Part shown: positions 44,054 to 53,770 of the stretch, in pieces
How positions within the stretch are numbered: position 1 is the stretch's first letter
Layout of the letters: each line of letters starts with the position of its first letter
Origin: CAHJXF01 sp038240015
Lineage (GTDB): Bacteria > Pseudomonadota > Gammaproteobacteria > Burkholderiales > Burkholderiaceae_D
Direction of reading: 5' to 3'
Length of the DNA: 64,000 nucleotides
Assembly: GCA_038240015.1 (NCBI GenBank)
Contig: JBBSEF010000002.1
Span: 62,001-126,000, forward strand
Notes under the pieces: generated by a model
What the model was told of the DNA's origin: nothing
The model's database searches: none
The model's input: only the letters and a program-made list of their open reading frames with translations
Made by a program: the position numbers and the translations under genes

Positions 44054-45729
44054 GAGGTCGCCTCCGCGTCGGCGGGGTTTGCGGTTAACGTGGCAAGGCG
44101 CTGCACCGCCGAAACGAAGACCTCGGCGCGCTCCTGGTAGTCGCGAAACATGTCGAGGCTCGCGCACGCGGGCGACAGCATCACGGCGTCGCCCGCCTCG
44201 GCGATACGCGATGCTTCGAGTACGGCATCGGCCAGGGTTGCGCAATCGACCAGCGGCACGCCGGTTTTCGCGAGCGCTGCGCGGATCGCGCCCTTGTCCT
44301 TGCCGATCAGCACGACGCCGCGCGCGTGCTCGGCGACCGGCGCCGCGAGCGGCGAGAAGTCCTGACCCTTGCCGTCGCCGCCCGCGATCAGCACAACCGT
44401 CTGACCGAGTCCTCGCAGAGCGGCGACGGTCGCACCGACGTTTGTGCCTTTGCTGTCTTCGATGTAATCGACGCCGCCTCGACGCAGCACGAACTCGACG
44501 CGATGCGGCTCGCCGCGATAGGCGCCGACCGCGCGCAACATCGGGGCAAAAGTCAAACCGATCGCGCGCCCCAACGCGAGCGCCGCAAGCACGTTGGCGA
44601 CGTTGTGGTCGCCGCGTATGCGCAGTGCAGCGGTGGGCATGAGATGCCGGACCACGAGGGATTCGCGCGCGACGGGCTCGCCTTCGCCAGCGGCGTGGAC
44701 AGCGCTCGCGGCCTTCGCGCTCTTGCGACCCTTTTTGACTTTCACGGTCGCAAGGCCGCGCGCTTCGGCATCGGGATCGTTGCCTTCGGCAACAGCAAGC
44801 CAGCGGAGCCCGTCGGGGTCGATGCGACTGCCGACGCCGATGCCGGACCCGCTGTTTTCGCGCACGACCCCGAACGAGCCCGCGACATCGGGTGGCCCGA
44901 GACCGAAGGTCAGCGACGGCGCGTCGTCGGCGCGCATCGCCATCACACGCGCGTCGTCGCGATTGAGCACGCGCACCGTCGACGGCGCGAAGATCGCCGC
45001 CTTCGCTTTCGCATACGAGTCGATGTCGCCGTGCCAGTCGAGATGGTCTTGCGAAATGTTGAGCACTGCGGCCGCGTCGGCCGCGAGACTGCGCGTGGTC
45101 TCGAGCTGGAAGCTCGACAGTTCGAGCACCCAGACCGCAGGGAGCGAACGGGTCGCTTCACTGCTCGAACGACTGCCCGCACCGCGGCTGTTTTCACGCG
45201 CGTCGAGCGCGTCGGCAAGCGCGTCCAACGCCGCGGGCGACACGTTGCCGGCGACCGCAACCGACTTGCCCGCGGCCTCGCACAACTTGCCGACCAGACG
45301 CGTGACCGTGGTCTTGCCGTTCGTTCCGGTGATCGCGACCACGCGCGGCATATAGCCTTCGCCGGCTTTCAACGCGGCGAGCTTGTGCGCGAACAGTTCG
45401 ATCTCGCTGCAAACGGGAATGCGCGATTTCGCGGCGCGTGCGAGCAGCGAACGCTGGGGTTCGGCGGTCGGTACAAGGCCGGGACTGATCGCGATCAGAT
45501 CGATGCCGTCGAGCAAGTCTTCGGTGAATGATCCGACGCGGACGTCGACGCGGATGTCGACGCTGGCCTCGATGGCGTTTATCGCATCGAGCTTCGGCGG
45601 CGTCGCACGCGTATCGGCGACGCGCACATGCGCACCTTCGCGCAGACACCAGCGCGCCATCGCGAGTCCCGATTCACCCAGACCGAGAACCAGCACCGAT
45701 AGTTGCTTCAGGTCCATGCCGGGGTCCAT
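44047..45729 (-). CDS. murD: UDP-N-acetylmuramoylalanine--D-glutamate ligase
   Basis: A 560-residue Mur ligase adding D-Glu. N-terminal VLVLGLGESGLAMARWC, P-loop ITGTNGKTTVTRLVGKL, ELSSFQLET, NISQDHLDWHG and DSKGTNVGATVAAL identify it; the C-terminal GDAVMLSPACASLDMFRDYQERAEVF is typical. It is about 100 residues longer than the E. coli enzyme because of a low-complexity insert (KVKKGRKSAKAASAVHAAGE and nearby), which lies between the central and C-terminal regions. Eight bases separate it from mraY. Confidence 0.96.
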   Translation of the reverse strand: MDPGMDLKQLSVLVLGLGESGLAMARWCLREGAHVRVADTRATPPKLDAINAIEASVDIRVDVRVGSFTEDLLDGIDLIAISPGLVPTAEPQRSLLARAAKSRIPVCSEIELFAHKLAALKAGEGYMPRVVAITGTNGKTTVTRLVGKLCEAAGKSVAVAGNVSPAALDALADALDARENSRGAGSRSSSEATRSLPAVWVLELSSFQLETTRSLAADAAAVLNISQDHLDWHGDIDSYAKAKAAIFAPSTVRVLNRDDARVMAMRADDAPSLTFGLGPPDVAGSFGVVRENSGSGIGVGSRIDPDGLRWLAVAEGNDPDAEARGLATVKVKKGRKSAKAASAVHAAGEGEPVARESLVVRHLMPTAALRIRGDHNVANVLAALALGRAIGLTFAPMLRAVGAYRGEPHRVEFVLRRGGVDYIEDSKGTNVGATVAALRGLGQTVVLIAGGDGKGQDFSPLAAPVAEHARGVVLIGKDKGAIRAALAKTGVPLVDCATLADAVLEASRIAEAGDAVMLSPACASLDMFRDYQERAEVFVSAVQRLATLTANPADAEATSC

Positions 45730-45736
45730 GGCAGCG

Positions 45737-46906
45737 TCACCGCAGCTTCAGGGTCGACAGACCCACCAGCACCAGCATCATCGTGATGATCCAGAACCGA
45801 ACCACGACCTGGGTTTCTTTCCACCCGGACTCTTCGAAGTGGTGGTGCAGCGGCGCCATCAGAAAGATGCGTCGTCCCGCGCCGTAGCGCATCCGGGTGT
45901 ACTTGAACCACACCACCTGCACCATCACCGACACGGTCTCAGCGACGAACACGCCGCCCATGATGAAGAGCACGATTTCCTGGCGGGCGATGACCGCGAT
46001 CGTGCCGAGCGCACCACCCAACGCGAGCGCGCCCACATCGCCCATGAAGACCTGGGCCGGATAGGTGTTGAACCAGAGGAACGCGAGACCGGCGCCCGCG
46101 AGCGCTGCGCAGAACACCACCAGTTCGGATGCGCCGGGGATGTGGGGGAACAACAGATAGCGCGAAAAGTCGGCGCGACCCGTGACGTACGCGAACAAGC
46201 CGAGCGCGGCACCGATCAGGATTGTCGGCATGATCGCGAGGCCGTCGAGACCGTCGGTGAAGTTGACGGCGTTGCTGGTGCCGACGATCACGCAATAGCT
46301 CAGCACGATGAAGCCGATCGCGCCCAGCGGATAGGCGACGTTCTTGAAAAACGGCACGATCAGGTCGGCCTTCGGGGGAAGCGCCATATCGAAGCCGCTG
46401 CGGATCCACGCGAAGAACAGATGCGCGACTTCGCTGTTGCTCTGCGCTGAAACCGCGAACGCGAGATACATCGCGGCGATGACGCCGATCACCGATTGCC
46501 AGAAATATTTTTCCTTCGCGCCCATTCCCTTCGGATCGCGCCGCACGACCTTGCGGTAGTCGTCGATCCAACCGATCCATCCGAAGCCGAAGGTGACGAG
46601 CAGCACGACCCACACGAATCGATTGGTAAGGTCGGACCACAGTAGCGTGGCGACGCCGATCGCGATCAGGATCAGCGCGCCGCCCATGGTCGGCGTGCCG
46701 GTCTTGATGAGATGGGACTGCGGCCCGTCGTCCCGAACCGCCTGACCGATCTTGAGCGCCGTCAGGCGACGGATCACGGCGGGTCCGCACAAAAGGCCGA
46801 TCGCGAGCGCGGTCAAGGTCGCGAGCACCGCACGCAAGGTGATGTAGGTAAAGACGTTGAAGAAGCGCACATCCTGACCGAGCCATTGCGCGAGCACGAG
46901 CAGCAT
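45737..46906 (-). CDS. mraY: phospho-MurNAc-pentapeptide translocase MraY
   Basis: A 389-residue polytopic transferase that makes lipid I from UDP-MurNAc-pentapeptide and undecaprenyl phosphate. The Asp-Asp metal motif is in WIDDYRKV, NAVNFTDGLDGLA and the LHHHFEE loop are also intact, with about ten membrane helices. The start is ATG 46906, sharing a base with the murF stop (TGATG); the frame above is shadow. Confidence 0.97.
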   Translation of the reverse strand: MLLVLAQWLGQDVRFFNVFTYITLRAVLATLTALAIGLLCGPAVIRRLTALKIGQAVRDDGPQSHLIKTGTPTMGGALILIAIGVATLLWSDLTNRFVWVVLLVTFGFGWIGWIDDYRKVVRRDPKGMGAKEKYFWQSVIGVIAAMYLAFAVSAQSNSEVAHLFFAWIRSGFDMALPPKADLIVPFFKNVAYPLGAIGFIVLSYCVIVGTSNAVNFTDGLDGLAIMPTILIGAALGLFAYVTGRADFSRYLLFPHIPGASELVVFCAALAGAGLAFLWFNTYPAQVFMGDVGALALGGALGTIAVIARQEIVLFIMGGVFVAETVSVMVQVVWFKYTRMRYGAGRRIFLMAPLHHHFEESGWKETQVVVRFWIITMMLVLVGLSTLKLR

Positions 46907-48369
46907 CAGTGCGCTCCTTCGGCTGGATCGACACCGCGCAACGCCGCGACCACGCGCTCCATGCGCATGAAGCGCGACCCCTTGACGAGCACCGACGGCG
47001 CGGCTGCGGTCGATACGCGGCGCGTACTGTCTTCGTGCGCGCGCAGCCACGCGCTCGCGGCGTCCGTCAGCGCATCGACGCCGTCGAAGTGCGCGCCGTG
47101 TTTCCCGAATGCGGCGACCGTCTCGCGGCTCGCCGAGCCCGTCGCGTACAGCGACTCGATGCCGCGCTCCTTCGCATAGCCGCCGATCTCTGCGTGAAAG
47201 CGCGGACCGTCGCTGCCGACTTCGCCCATGTCGCCCAGGACCAGCAAGCGCGGCGCGGCATGGGTCGCGAGCAAGTCGATTGCCGCCCGCATCGAATCGG
47301 GATTGGCGTTGTAACTGTCGTCGATCACGACCGATCCGCCGCGCGAGGTGAATCGCCGCGAGCGTCCGCGCATCGGCCGAAAGCTTTCGAGGCCGCGACG
47401 AATCGCATCGAGGGAAATATCGGCGGCAATGCACGCAGACGCCGCAGCCGCCGCGTTGCGGGCGTTGTGCAGCCCCGGGGCCGAGAGCCGCACGGTCGTC
47501 GCGCCGGTCGGCGTGTCGAAATGAATCACCGTGTCATCGACTTCGAGATGCGCGCGTGCAGTCACGCTCGCCGCGCGGGCCTCGTCGGCTCGAACCGGCG
47601 TGCGATCGGTCACGCAGACAAAATCGAGGATGCGCCGCGCTCCGGCCGCGCGTCGCCACACATCCGCATGCGCATCGTCTGCTGGAAAAACGGCGACGCC
47701 ATCGGCAGGCAATGCATCGATTGCAAGCGCGTGCTCGTCGGCGACCGCCGCCACGCTCTGCATGAATTCCTGATGCTCGCGCTGCGCGTTGACGACCAGC
47801 GCGATCGAGGGTCGCGCGATTTCGGCCAGCCGCGCGGTTTCACCGGAGTGATTCATCCCGAGCTCGATCACTGCCGCGCGATGGTGCGTACGAAGACCGA
47901 GCAGCGTGAGCGGCACGCCAATATCGTTGTTCAGATTGCCGTCGGTCGCGCAACGATCGCTTTCGCCGAACGCAGCAGAGAAGATGTTAGCGATCATTTC
48001 CTTGGTGGTGGTCTTGCCGTTGCTGCCGACCACGACGATCAAAGGCATGAAGAAGCGCAGCCGCCATCCCTGGGCGAGATCGCCCAGCGCGCGTCGCGTG
48101 TCTTCGACCGCGACCAGCGGAAGAGCCCGCGGCGCGTGGCCGCCGGCAACGACCGACGAGATCACCGCGGCCGAAGCGCCGCGGGCGGCCACATCGTCGA
48201 GATACGCGTGGCCGTCGAAGCGCTCGCCCGACAGCGCGACGAACAACGCACCGCTTGCGATGTCGCGGCTGTCGGTCGAGATATGCGAAACCCGCACGGC
48301 ATCCGCATGCGCACACGCGTTGACGATGCGGCCATGCGTGATTTCGGCGACTTCGTGCAGGCTCAACAT
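46906..48369 (-). CDS. murF: UDP-MurNAc-tripeptide--D-Ala-D-Ala ligase
   Basis: A 487-residue Mur ligase that adds the D-Ala-D-Ala dipeptide. Start ATG 48369 (MLSLHEVAEITHGRI), overlapping murE by 7 bases. P-loop VGSNGKTTTKEMI, ELGMNHSGE, IDDSYNANPDSM and LGDMGEVG are all MurF motifs. The long upstream extension of the frame is murE shadow. Confidence 0.96.
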   Translation of the reverse strand: MLSLHEVAEITHGRIVNACAHADAVRVSHISTDSRDIASGALFVALSGERFDGHAYLDDVAARGASAAVISSVVAGGHAPRALPLVAVEDTRRALGDLAQGWRLRFFMPLIVVVGSNGKTTTKEMIANIFSAAFGESDRCATDGNLNNDIGVPLTLLGLRTHHRAAVIELGMNHSGETARLAEIARPSIALVVNAQREHQEFMQSVAAVADEHALAIDALPADGVAVFPADDAHADVWRRAAGARRILDFVCVTDRTPVRADEARAASVTARAHLEVDDTVIHFDTPTGATTVRLSAPGLHNARNAAAAASACIAADISLDAIRRGLESFRPMRGRSRRFTSRGGSVVIDDSYNANPDSMRAAIDLLATHAAPRLLVLGDMGEVGSDGPRFHAEIGGYAKERGIESLYATGSASRETVAAFGKHGAHFDGVDALTDAASAWLRAHEDSTRRVSTAAAPSVLVKGSRFMRMERVVAALRGVDPAEGAH

Positions 48370-49991
48370 GCGCCCGACTCCTGCGAACGCACCACACGCC
48401 GCCGTTCGCGACGCAAGGCCTCGGTCGCGACCTCGACGTCGGAGAACGGGACTTTGACGCCGGCGATCTCCTGATAGCCCTCGTGCCCCTTGCCCGCGAT
48501 CACCACGACATCGTGCTCGTGCGCGGCGGCGATCGCGTCGTAGATCGCCTCCCGTCTGTCGCATTCCACCTTGACGCGTTCATCGAGGGAAGGCCCCTTG
48601 AATCCCGAACTGAGCGGGTTGAAGCCGAGGTTGCCGATGCCCGAAACGATCTGATCGATGATCGCGCGCGGCGATTCGCTGCGTGGGTTGTCGCTGGTGA
48701 CGACGACGCGATCCGCAAGCCGGGCCGCGATCTCGCCCATGATCGGGCGCTTGCCCGCATCGCGATCACCGCCGCAGCCGAACACCACCACCAGTTCGCC
48801 GCCGCGCGCGTCGACGATCGGGCGACATGCCTTCAACGCTTTCTCGAGCGCATCGGGCTTGTGCGCGTAGTCGACCAGCACCATCGGCGGCTCGATGCCC
48901 GCGGGTCTTTCGTTTGCCCTCACGATGACTCTCTCAAGCCGTCCGGGAACGGACTTGAGTTCCTGCAAGGCACTGAGCGCCGCGTCGATCGAGATGCCCG
49001 AAACCAGCAGCACGCCGATCACGCCGAGCAGATTCGACACGTTGAAATTGCCGATGAAGGGCGTGTAGATGTTGCGCACACCGAAGGCGCCGAAAGATTC
49101 GAATGCAAGGCCCTCGGCGCGCGCCGAGACGTTGCGCGCGCGCAGTTGCGCGTTGGCGCCGCCGCGTGCCGAAAAACGCAGCACCTGTGCGTCGTGGCTC
49201 GCTGCGACCGCGGCAAACCGCTCTCCCGACGGATCGTCGACGTTGATCACCGCGTGCGCCAGCCCCGGCCATGCGAAGAGTTTCTGCTTGGCGAGCTCGT
49301 ACCGGTCCATGGTGCCGTGGTAGTCGAGATGATCGCGCGTCAGATTGGTGAAGACGGCCACGTCGAACTGCACGTCGGCGACGCGCCCTTCCTCGAGCCC
49401 GATCGACGACACCTCGATCGCGAGCGCGACGGCGCCCTGATCGACCAGCGCGCGCAAGCGCCGCTGCAACGTGATCGGGTCGGGCGTGGTCATGCCGCTG
49501 TCGATCAGCTCTTCGGGAAATCCGATGCCGAGCGTGCCGACCATCACCGTGCGATGGCGAAGCGCTCCCAGCGCCTGCGCGAGCCACAGCGCGGTCGACG
49601 TCTTGCCGCTGGTTCCGGTGACGCCGATCGTGAACAGTCGGTCCGCGGGACGGCGATACCAGTCGGCCGCGATCGTTCCGGCACTGCGTTTCAGTTCTCG
49701 CTCGGGGCGATTGGGCGCGTCCCATTCGGGTTGCCACGCGAAGGCGGTCGCGTCATAGATGATAGCGGCTGCGCCGCGTGCGATCGCGTCGGGGATGAAG
49801 CGTCGCCCGTCGAACTGCGCGCCCTTCATGGCGATGAACACGTCGCCCGGCTCGACACCGCGCGAATCGCATGTGAGTTGCGCATTGGCGCCGACGGTGC
49901 GCATCAGCCATTGCGCCGCCGAATGAGGCGCGCGCATCGCGGCCGGACGCGACGCGCGTTGGGTCAAGAGCGTGCGCGTATCGACCATCAC
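48363..49991 (-). CDS. murE: UDP-MurNAc-dipeptide--meso-diaminopimelate ligase
   Basis: A 542-residue Mur ligase. CDSRGVEPGDVFIA, P-loop VTGTSGKTSTALWLA, TTPDP, DHLDYHGTM, and the substrate motif DNPRSE show that it adds meso-diaminopimelate (DNPR type) rather than lysine. Longer than the E. coli enzyme. It overlaps ftsI by 4 bases (ATGA). Confidence 0.97.
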   Translation of the reverse strand: MMVDTRTLLTQRASRPAAMRAPHSAAQWLMRTVGANAQLTCDSRGVEPGDVFIAMKGAQFDGRRFIPDAIARGAAAIIYDATAFAWQPEWDAPNRPERELKRSAGTIAADWYRRPADRLFTIGVTGTSGKTSTALWLAQALGALRHRTVMVGTLGIGFPEELIDSGMTTPDPITLQRRLRALVDQGAVALAIEVSSIGLEEGRVADVQFDVAVFTNLTRDHLDYHGTMDRYELAKQKLFAWPGLAHAVINVDDPSGERFAAVAASHDAQVLRFSARGGANAQLRARNVSARAEGLAFESFGAFGVRNIYTPFIGNFNVSNLLGVIGVLLVSGISIDAALSALQELKSVPGRLERVIVRANERPAGIEPPMVLVDYAHKPDALEKALKACRPIVDARGGELVVVFGCGGDRDAGKRPIMGEIAARLADRVVVTSDNPRSESPRAIIDQIVSGIGNLGFNPLSSGFKGPSLDERVKVECDRREAIYDAIAAAHEHDVVVIAGKGHEGYQEIAGVKVPFSDVEVATEALRRERRRVVRSQESGAC

Positions 49992-51739
49992 ATCGACTCC
50001 CTGGGCGAGTCCGCGGGAATGATCAGCGACTTGATCGGCGAATCCGGTTCGACGTTGAGCGTGCGCAGCGCACCGCCGACGACCGCGGAAAACACCGGTG
50101 CGGCGATATCGCCGCCGTAGTAGATGCCGTTCTTCGGCTCGTCGATCATCACCGCGACGACGATGCGTGGATTCGAGACTGGAGCGAAGCCGACGAAAGA
50201 GCCCACATAGCGATTGCCCTCGTAGCGCTTGCCCGTCAGCTTGTGCGCGGTGCCGGTCTTGCCCGCCACGCTATAACCCATCACCTGCGCCTTGGGCGCC
50301 GTGCCGCCGGGGCCCGCAGCCATCTCGAGCATGCGGCGCATCGCGCGCGCAGTCTCGGGCGAGATCACCTGCGTTCCTTTCACGGGCGTGGAAGGCGAAC
50401 CGGTCGGTTGGGACTTGAAGAATGTCAGCGGCACGATCTCGCCATCGCGCGCGAACATGGTGTAGGCGCGCGCGATTTGAATCAGCGACACCGACAGTCC
50501 GTATCCATAGGACATGGTCGCCTGCTCGATCGGCCGCCAGGTCTTGAATGGGCGCACGCGACCCGCGACCGCGCCGGGAAACCCCCACTTGGGCGCCTGA
50601 CCCAGACCGACCGCCGTGTACATTTCCCACATCTCCTGCGGCTGCATGCGCAATGCGACTTTCGCGGTGCCGACGTTCGACGAGACCTTGATGATCTCTT
50701 CGACCGTCAGCGCGCCATGCGCGTGCGAATCGCTGATGGTCTTGGCGCCGATCGTGAGCTTGCCGGGGGCGGTCTGAACGATCGTGTCGGGCTTGACCAC
50801 GCCGTGCTCGAGCGCGAGCGCGATCGTGAACGGCTTCAACGTCGATCCCGGTTCATACGTGTCGGTGAGCACGCGGTTGCGCAATTGCGCCCCGGTCAAC
50901 TTGCCGCGTTCGTTGGGGTCGTAAGTCGGCAGGTTGGCGAGCGCGAGGACCTCGCCGGTGCGCACGTCGATCACCACGATCGCAGCGGCTTCGGCGCGAT
51001 GAGCGTCTTTCGCCTTTTTCAATTCGGTGTATGCGAGATATTGAATCCGGCTGTCGATGGACAGCGTGAGGTCGGCGCCGTCGTGCGGCACGCGAATGCT
51101 TGCGACATCTTCAACCGCTTGTCCGAGCCGATTGCGAATCACGCGTCGGCTGCCGGGCTGGCCGGCGAGGACCTTCTGCCATGCGAGTTCTATCCCTTCT
51201 TGTCCCGCGTCTTCGACGTTGGTGAATCCCACCACGTGCGCGGTGAGTTCGCCTTCGGGATACTGACGCCGATATTCCTTGCGCTGATGTATCCCGGGAA
51301 GGTCGAGCTTGACTATCGCGTCGGCGGCTTGCGGCGACACCTGCCGCTTCAGGTACACGAATTTGCGAACCGGGTCGGCCAGCTTCTTCTTCAGCTCTGC
51401 CAGCGGCATTTCGAGCGTGCGCGCAACCGCCGCGAGCTGCTCGGGTCCGGCTTCGACTTCATCGGGCTCGGCCCAGATCGCCCATGCGGGAATCGACGAC
51501 GCCAGCACCTCGCCGTTGCGATCGGTGATCTTGCCTCGCGTGGCCGGCATGTCGAGATTGCGCGCGTAGCGCTGCTCGCCCTGGCTCTGAAGGAAGCTGG
51601 TCGAGAATCCCTGCAGATAGATCGCGCGAACCAGAAGCGCGAGGAACGCGAGGAACAGCGCGCACAACACGACGCGCGATCTCCACGCGGGCAGCTTGAC
51701 GGCCAGCACCGGGCTCGCGTGGAAGCGGACACTCTTCAT
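49988..51739 (-). CDS. ftsI: septal peptidoglycan transpeptidase FtsI (PBP3)
   Basis: A 583-residue class B penicillin-binding protein. One membrane helix (VVLCALFLAFLALLVRAIYL), a pedestal region with TRGKITDRNGEVLASS, and a transpeptidase domain with SxxK in EPGSTLKPFTIA, SxN in VSSNVGTAK and KTG in VAGKTGTAHK. All catalytic residues are intact. It pairs with FtsW. Overlaps ftsL by 4 bases. Confidence 0.98.
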   Translation of the reverse strand: MKSVRFHASPVLAVKLPAWRSRVVLCALFLAFLALLVRAIYLQGFSTSFLQSQGEQRYARNLDMPATRGKITDRNGEVLASSIPAWAIWAEPDEVEAGPEQLAAVARTLEMPLAELKKKLADPVRKFVYLKRQVSPQAADAIVKLDLPGIHQRKEYRRQYPEGELTAHVVGFTNVEDAGQEGIELAWQKVLAGQPGSRRVIRNRLGQAVEDVASIRVPHDGADLTLSIDSRIQYLAYTELKKAKDAHRAEAAAIVVIDVRTGEVLALANLPTYDPNERGKLTGAQLRNRVLTDTYEPGSTLKPFTIALALEHGVVKPDTIVQTAPGKLTIGAKTISDSHAHGALTVEEIIKVSSNVGTAKVALRMQPQEMWEMYTAVGLGQAPKWGFPGAVAGRVRPFKTWRPIEQATMSYGYGLSVSLIQIARAYTMFARDGEIVPLTFFKSQPTGSPSTPVKGTQVISPETARAMRRMLEMAAGPGGTAPKAQVMGYSVAGKTGTAHKLTGKRYEGNRYVGSFVGFAPVSNPRIVVAVMIDEPKNGIYYGGDIAAPVFSAVVGGALRTLNVEPDSPIKSLIIPADSPRESM

Positions 51740-52113
51740 GGTGCGGCCTTTGCATCGCCGGCCGAAGCGGCGGATGCTTCATCTTTGGCTATATCTTTGG
51801 CTATATCTTTCGATAAATCTTTCGATGTATCAACGGTGCTGCCGCGGCGTTGGGTCAGCACGATGTATTGAGTACGCGCCGGTGTTGCCGGCTGCATATG
51901 AAGGTCGCGCCGTGCGGCCGCTACGATCAGGCTGTGCTTGGAGTAATTGGTCTGATCGAGCTGCAACGTGCGCCACTCGATGTCGAGCTTGCGCATGGCG
52001 GCCCGCGCGCTTTCGAGGTCGATGAACAACTGGCGCGCGCGGTATTGCGACGACACCAGCGACAGACCGGACATCACGATCAACGCGAGACAGATTGCCG
52101 ACAACCGGTTCAT
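51736..52113 (-). CDS. ftsL: cell division protein FtsL
   Basis: A 125-residue bitopic protein with one membrane helix (LSAICLALIVMSGLSLVSSQ), then a coiled-coil segment (ARQLFIDLESARAAMRKLDIEWRTL) as in FtsL/FtsB pairs. The C-terminal ~30 residues are a low-complexity tail with repeated (S/A)KD(L/I) units encoded by a 12-bp tandem repeat. It overlaps rsmH and ftsI by 4 bases each. Confidence 0.92.
   Translation of the reverse strand: MNRLSAICLALIVMSGLSLVSSQYRARQLFIDLESARAAMRKLDIEWRTLQLDQTNYSKHSLIVAAARRDLHMQPATPARTQYIVLTQRRGSTVDTSKDLSKDIAKDIAKDEASAASAGDAKAAP
51781..51828 (-). repeat. 12-bp tandem repeat (four units) in ftsL
   Basis: Units ATCTTTGGCTAT, ATCTTTGGCTAT, ATCTTTCGATAA and ATCTTTCGATGT, in frame, coding SKDLSKDIAKDIAKD in the FtsL tail. 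The first two are identical. Confidence 0.9.
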
Positions 52114-53180
52114 GCCGCCGCTCCAGTGCCGCCGGCCGCACGTTCGGCCTTAGGTGCGGCGGTGCGTTCGGCGATCCGCAGCACTGCCGACCGTGCACGC
52201 GCGTTGCCGGCGACTTCGGCGTCGCCGGGCTTGATGCGCGCGATCGCCTTCAATTCGGGCATCGGAAGATCGGCGGCGCGAAGCGGCAGCCTGCGCGAGC
52301 GCACATCCAGCCGCGCGTCCGGATTCGCGTGTCGCGCGATGAAGCGCTTGACGATGCGATCCTCGAGCGAATGAAACGCGATGACCGCGAGCCGACCTTC
52401 AGGGGCGAGCAGCGTCATGGCCTGTCCGAGCCCCTCTTCGAGCTCCTCAAGCTCCTGGTTGATGTGAATCCGTACAGCCTGAAAGGTGCGCGTAGCAGGG
52501 TCCTGCGCCGCGTCCTTGCGTTTTTTCCCATGGCTGCGCGGGCGAACGACGCTCGCCACGAGATCGGCAAGCTCGCGTGTGCGCGAAAGAGGTCGCTCTG
52601 TGCGGCGAGCCACAATCGTCTTTGCAATCTGAAAAGCAAACCGTTCTTCCCCATGGTCGCGAATCACCTCCTCGATCTCTTCGATCGGCGCGCTGTTGAG
52701 CCAATCGGCTGCCGACACTCCGCGCGACGGGTCCATGCGCATGTCGAGCGGGCCGTCGTGTCGAAACGAAAAGCCTCGCGAAGGGTCGTCGATCTGCGGC
52801 GACGAGATGCCGAGGTCGAAGAGGATGCCGTCGACCGCACCATCGATTGCGCCACCGCTTGCGGTCCATCCGCAGCGCGCGACCTCATCGCGCAACGACG
52901 TGAAGCGTCGATGGACGATCGTGAAGCGGGGATCGTCGATAGCGCACGCCGACTCGATGGCCGTGGGATCGCGGTCGAGTGCGAGCAGCCTCCCTTGGCT
53001 AGAAAGGCGATCGAGGATCGCGCGGCTGTGACCTCCGCGCCCGAAAGTGCAATCGACATAGCGACCGTCGCGACGCATTCCTTCGATCGCGAGTCCCTCG
53101 ATCGCCTCATCGAGCAGGACGGCGCGATGAACGAAGTCGAGCGCGCGCTGGTTCGAAGTGGAGGAAGGTTCGAAGTCCAC
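52110..53180 (-). CDS. rsmH: 16S rRNA (cytosine-1402-N4)-methyltransferase RsmH
   Basis: A 356-residue SAM methyltransferase. The GTG at 53180 begins MDFEPSS and puts HRAVLLDEAIEGL at the usual position; no ATG fits and no Shine-Dalgarno sequence is obvious. Motifs: VDCTFGRGGHSRAIL (SAM motif I), GILFDLGISSPQID, GPLDMRMD, FQAVRIHINQELEEL and IAFHSLEDRIVK. Longer than E. coli (313) owing to a Lys/Arg linker. A 79-base gap follows mraZ. Confidence 0.94.
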   Translation of the reverse strand: MDFEPSSTSNQRALDFVHRAVLLDEAIEGLAIEGMRRDGRYVDCTFGRGGHSRAILDRLSSQGRLLALDRDPTAIESACAIDDPRFTIVHRRFTSLRDEVARCGWTASGGAIDGAVDGILFDLGISSPQIDDPSRGFSFRHDGPLDMRMDPSRGVSAADWLNSAPIEEIEEVIRDHGEERFAFQIAKTIVARRTERPLSRTRELADLVASVVRPRSHGKKRKDAAQDPATRTFQAVRIHINQELEELEEGLGQAMTLLAPEGRLAVIAFHSLEDRIVKRFIARHANPDARLDVRSRRLPLRAADLPMPELKAIARIKPGDAEVAGNARARSAVLRIAERTAAPKAERAAGGTGAAA

Positions 53181-53259
53181 GAATCGAGGCCGTCTGAAAA
53201 TGAAGGGCGAGCTTGCCGAAGGAGAAGTTCGGCCGGGCGATGCAACGGCGGCATTGCGC

Positions 53260-53688
53260 TCAGAAGCTGAAGTTCGCGAGCGCTTCGGGCAAGCCCAAGG
53301 CGAGCGTCTCGGCTTCGTGCCGTTGATGGGCGGCGGCATCCCAGATCTCGAGATGCGTGCCCATGCCCAGCAGCATCACGTCTTTTTCGAGCATCGCCGC
53401 GCGACGCAGTTCGGGCGAAATCAGCACGCGCCCGGAACCATCCATCTCGACATCGACCGCGTTGCCGAGGAAGATTCGCTGCCAGGCGCGCGCCGACATC
53501 GGCCAGTCAACGACCTCGTCGCGAAGCGCTTCCCACACCGGACGCGGAAACAGCAAGAGGCAGCCGTGTGGGTGCCGAGTGAAAGTTAGTCTGCCTTCAC
53601 TCTTCACCAGAAGCGCGTCACGATGGCGCGCCGGAACGGCTAGACGTCCCTTCGCATCGAGGCTGAGGTTTGATGCTCCCTGAAACAC
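53260..53688 (-). CDS. mraZ: MraZ, dcw-cluster transcriptional regulator
   Basis: A 142-residue protein with two AbrB/SpoVT-like DXXXR motifs: FQGASNLSLDAKGRLAVPARHR and VDVEMDGSGRVLISPELRR. MraZ binds direct repeats upstream of its own gene and represses the dcw cluster. The GTG at 53688 gives MFQGAS, the family start and length. An ATG at 53730 would add MFHRNGRATRKRTA and lies only ~28 bases from the predicted transcription start. Both are possible. Confidence 0.93.
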   Translation of the reverse strand: MFQGASNLSLDAKGRLAVPARHRDALLVKSEGRLTFTRHPHGCLLLFPRPVWEALRDEVVDWPMSARAWQRIFLGNAVDVEMDGSGRVLISPELRRAAMLEKDVMLLGMGTHLEIWDAAAHQRHEAETLALGLPEALANFSF

Positions 53689-53733
53689 GGCCGTTCGCTT
53701 TCTTGTTGCACGCCCATTGCGGTGAAACATTAT

Positions 53734-53770
53734 CCACCATTCGCCACTTTTCCACACTTAATTCCACTTT
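53734..53770 (-). promoter_or_regulatory. MraZ operator: four GTGG direct repeats
   Basis: On the minus strand, GTGG occurs four times at 12, 8 and 10 bp spacing, two copies as AAAGTGG (53764-53770 and 53744-53750). MraZ is known to bind short G-rich direct repeats (TGGG-type or AAAGTG-type) at ~10-bp spacing near its promoter. The first copy overlaps the predicted -10 box. Confidence 0.65.
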
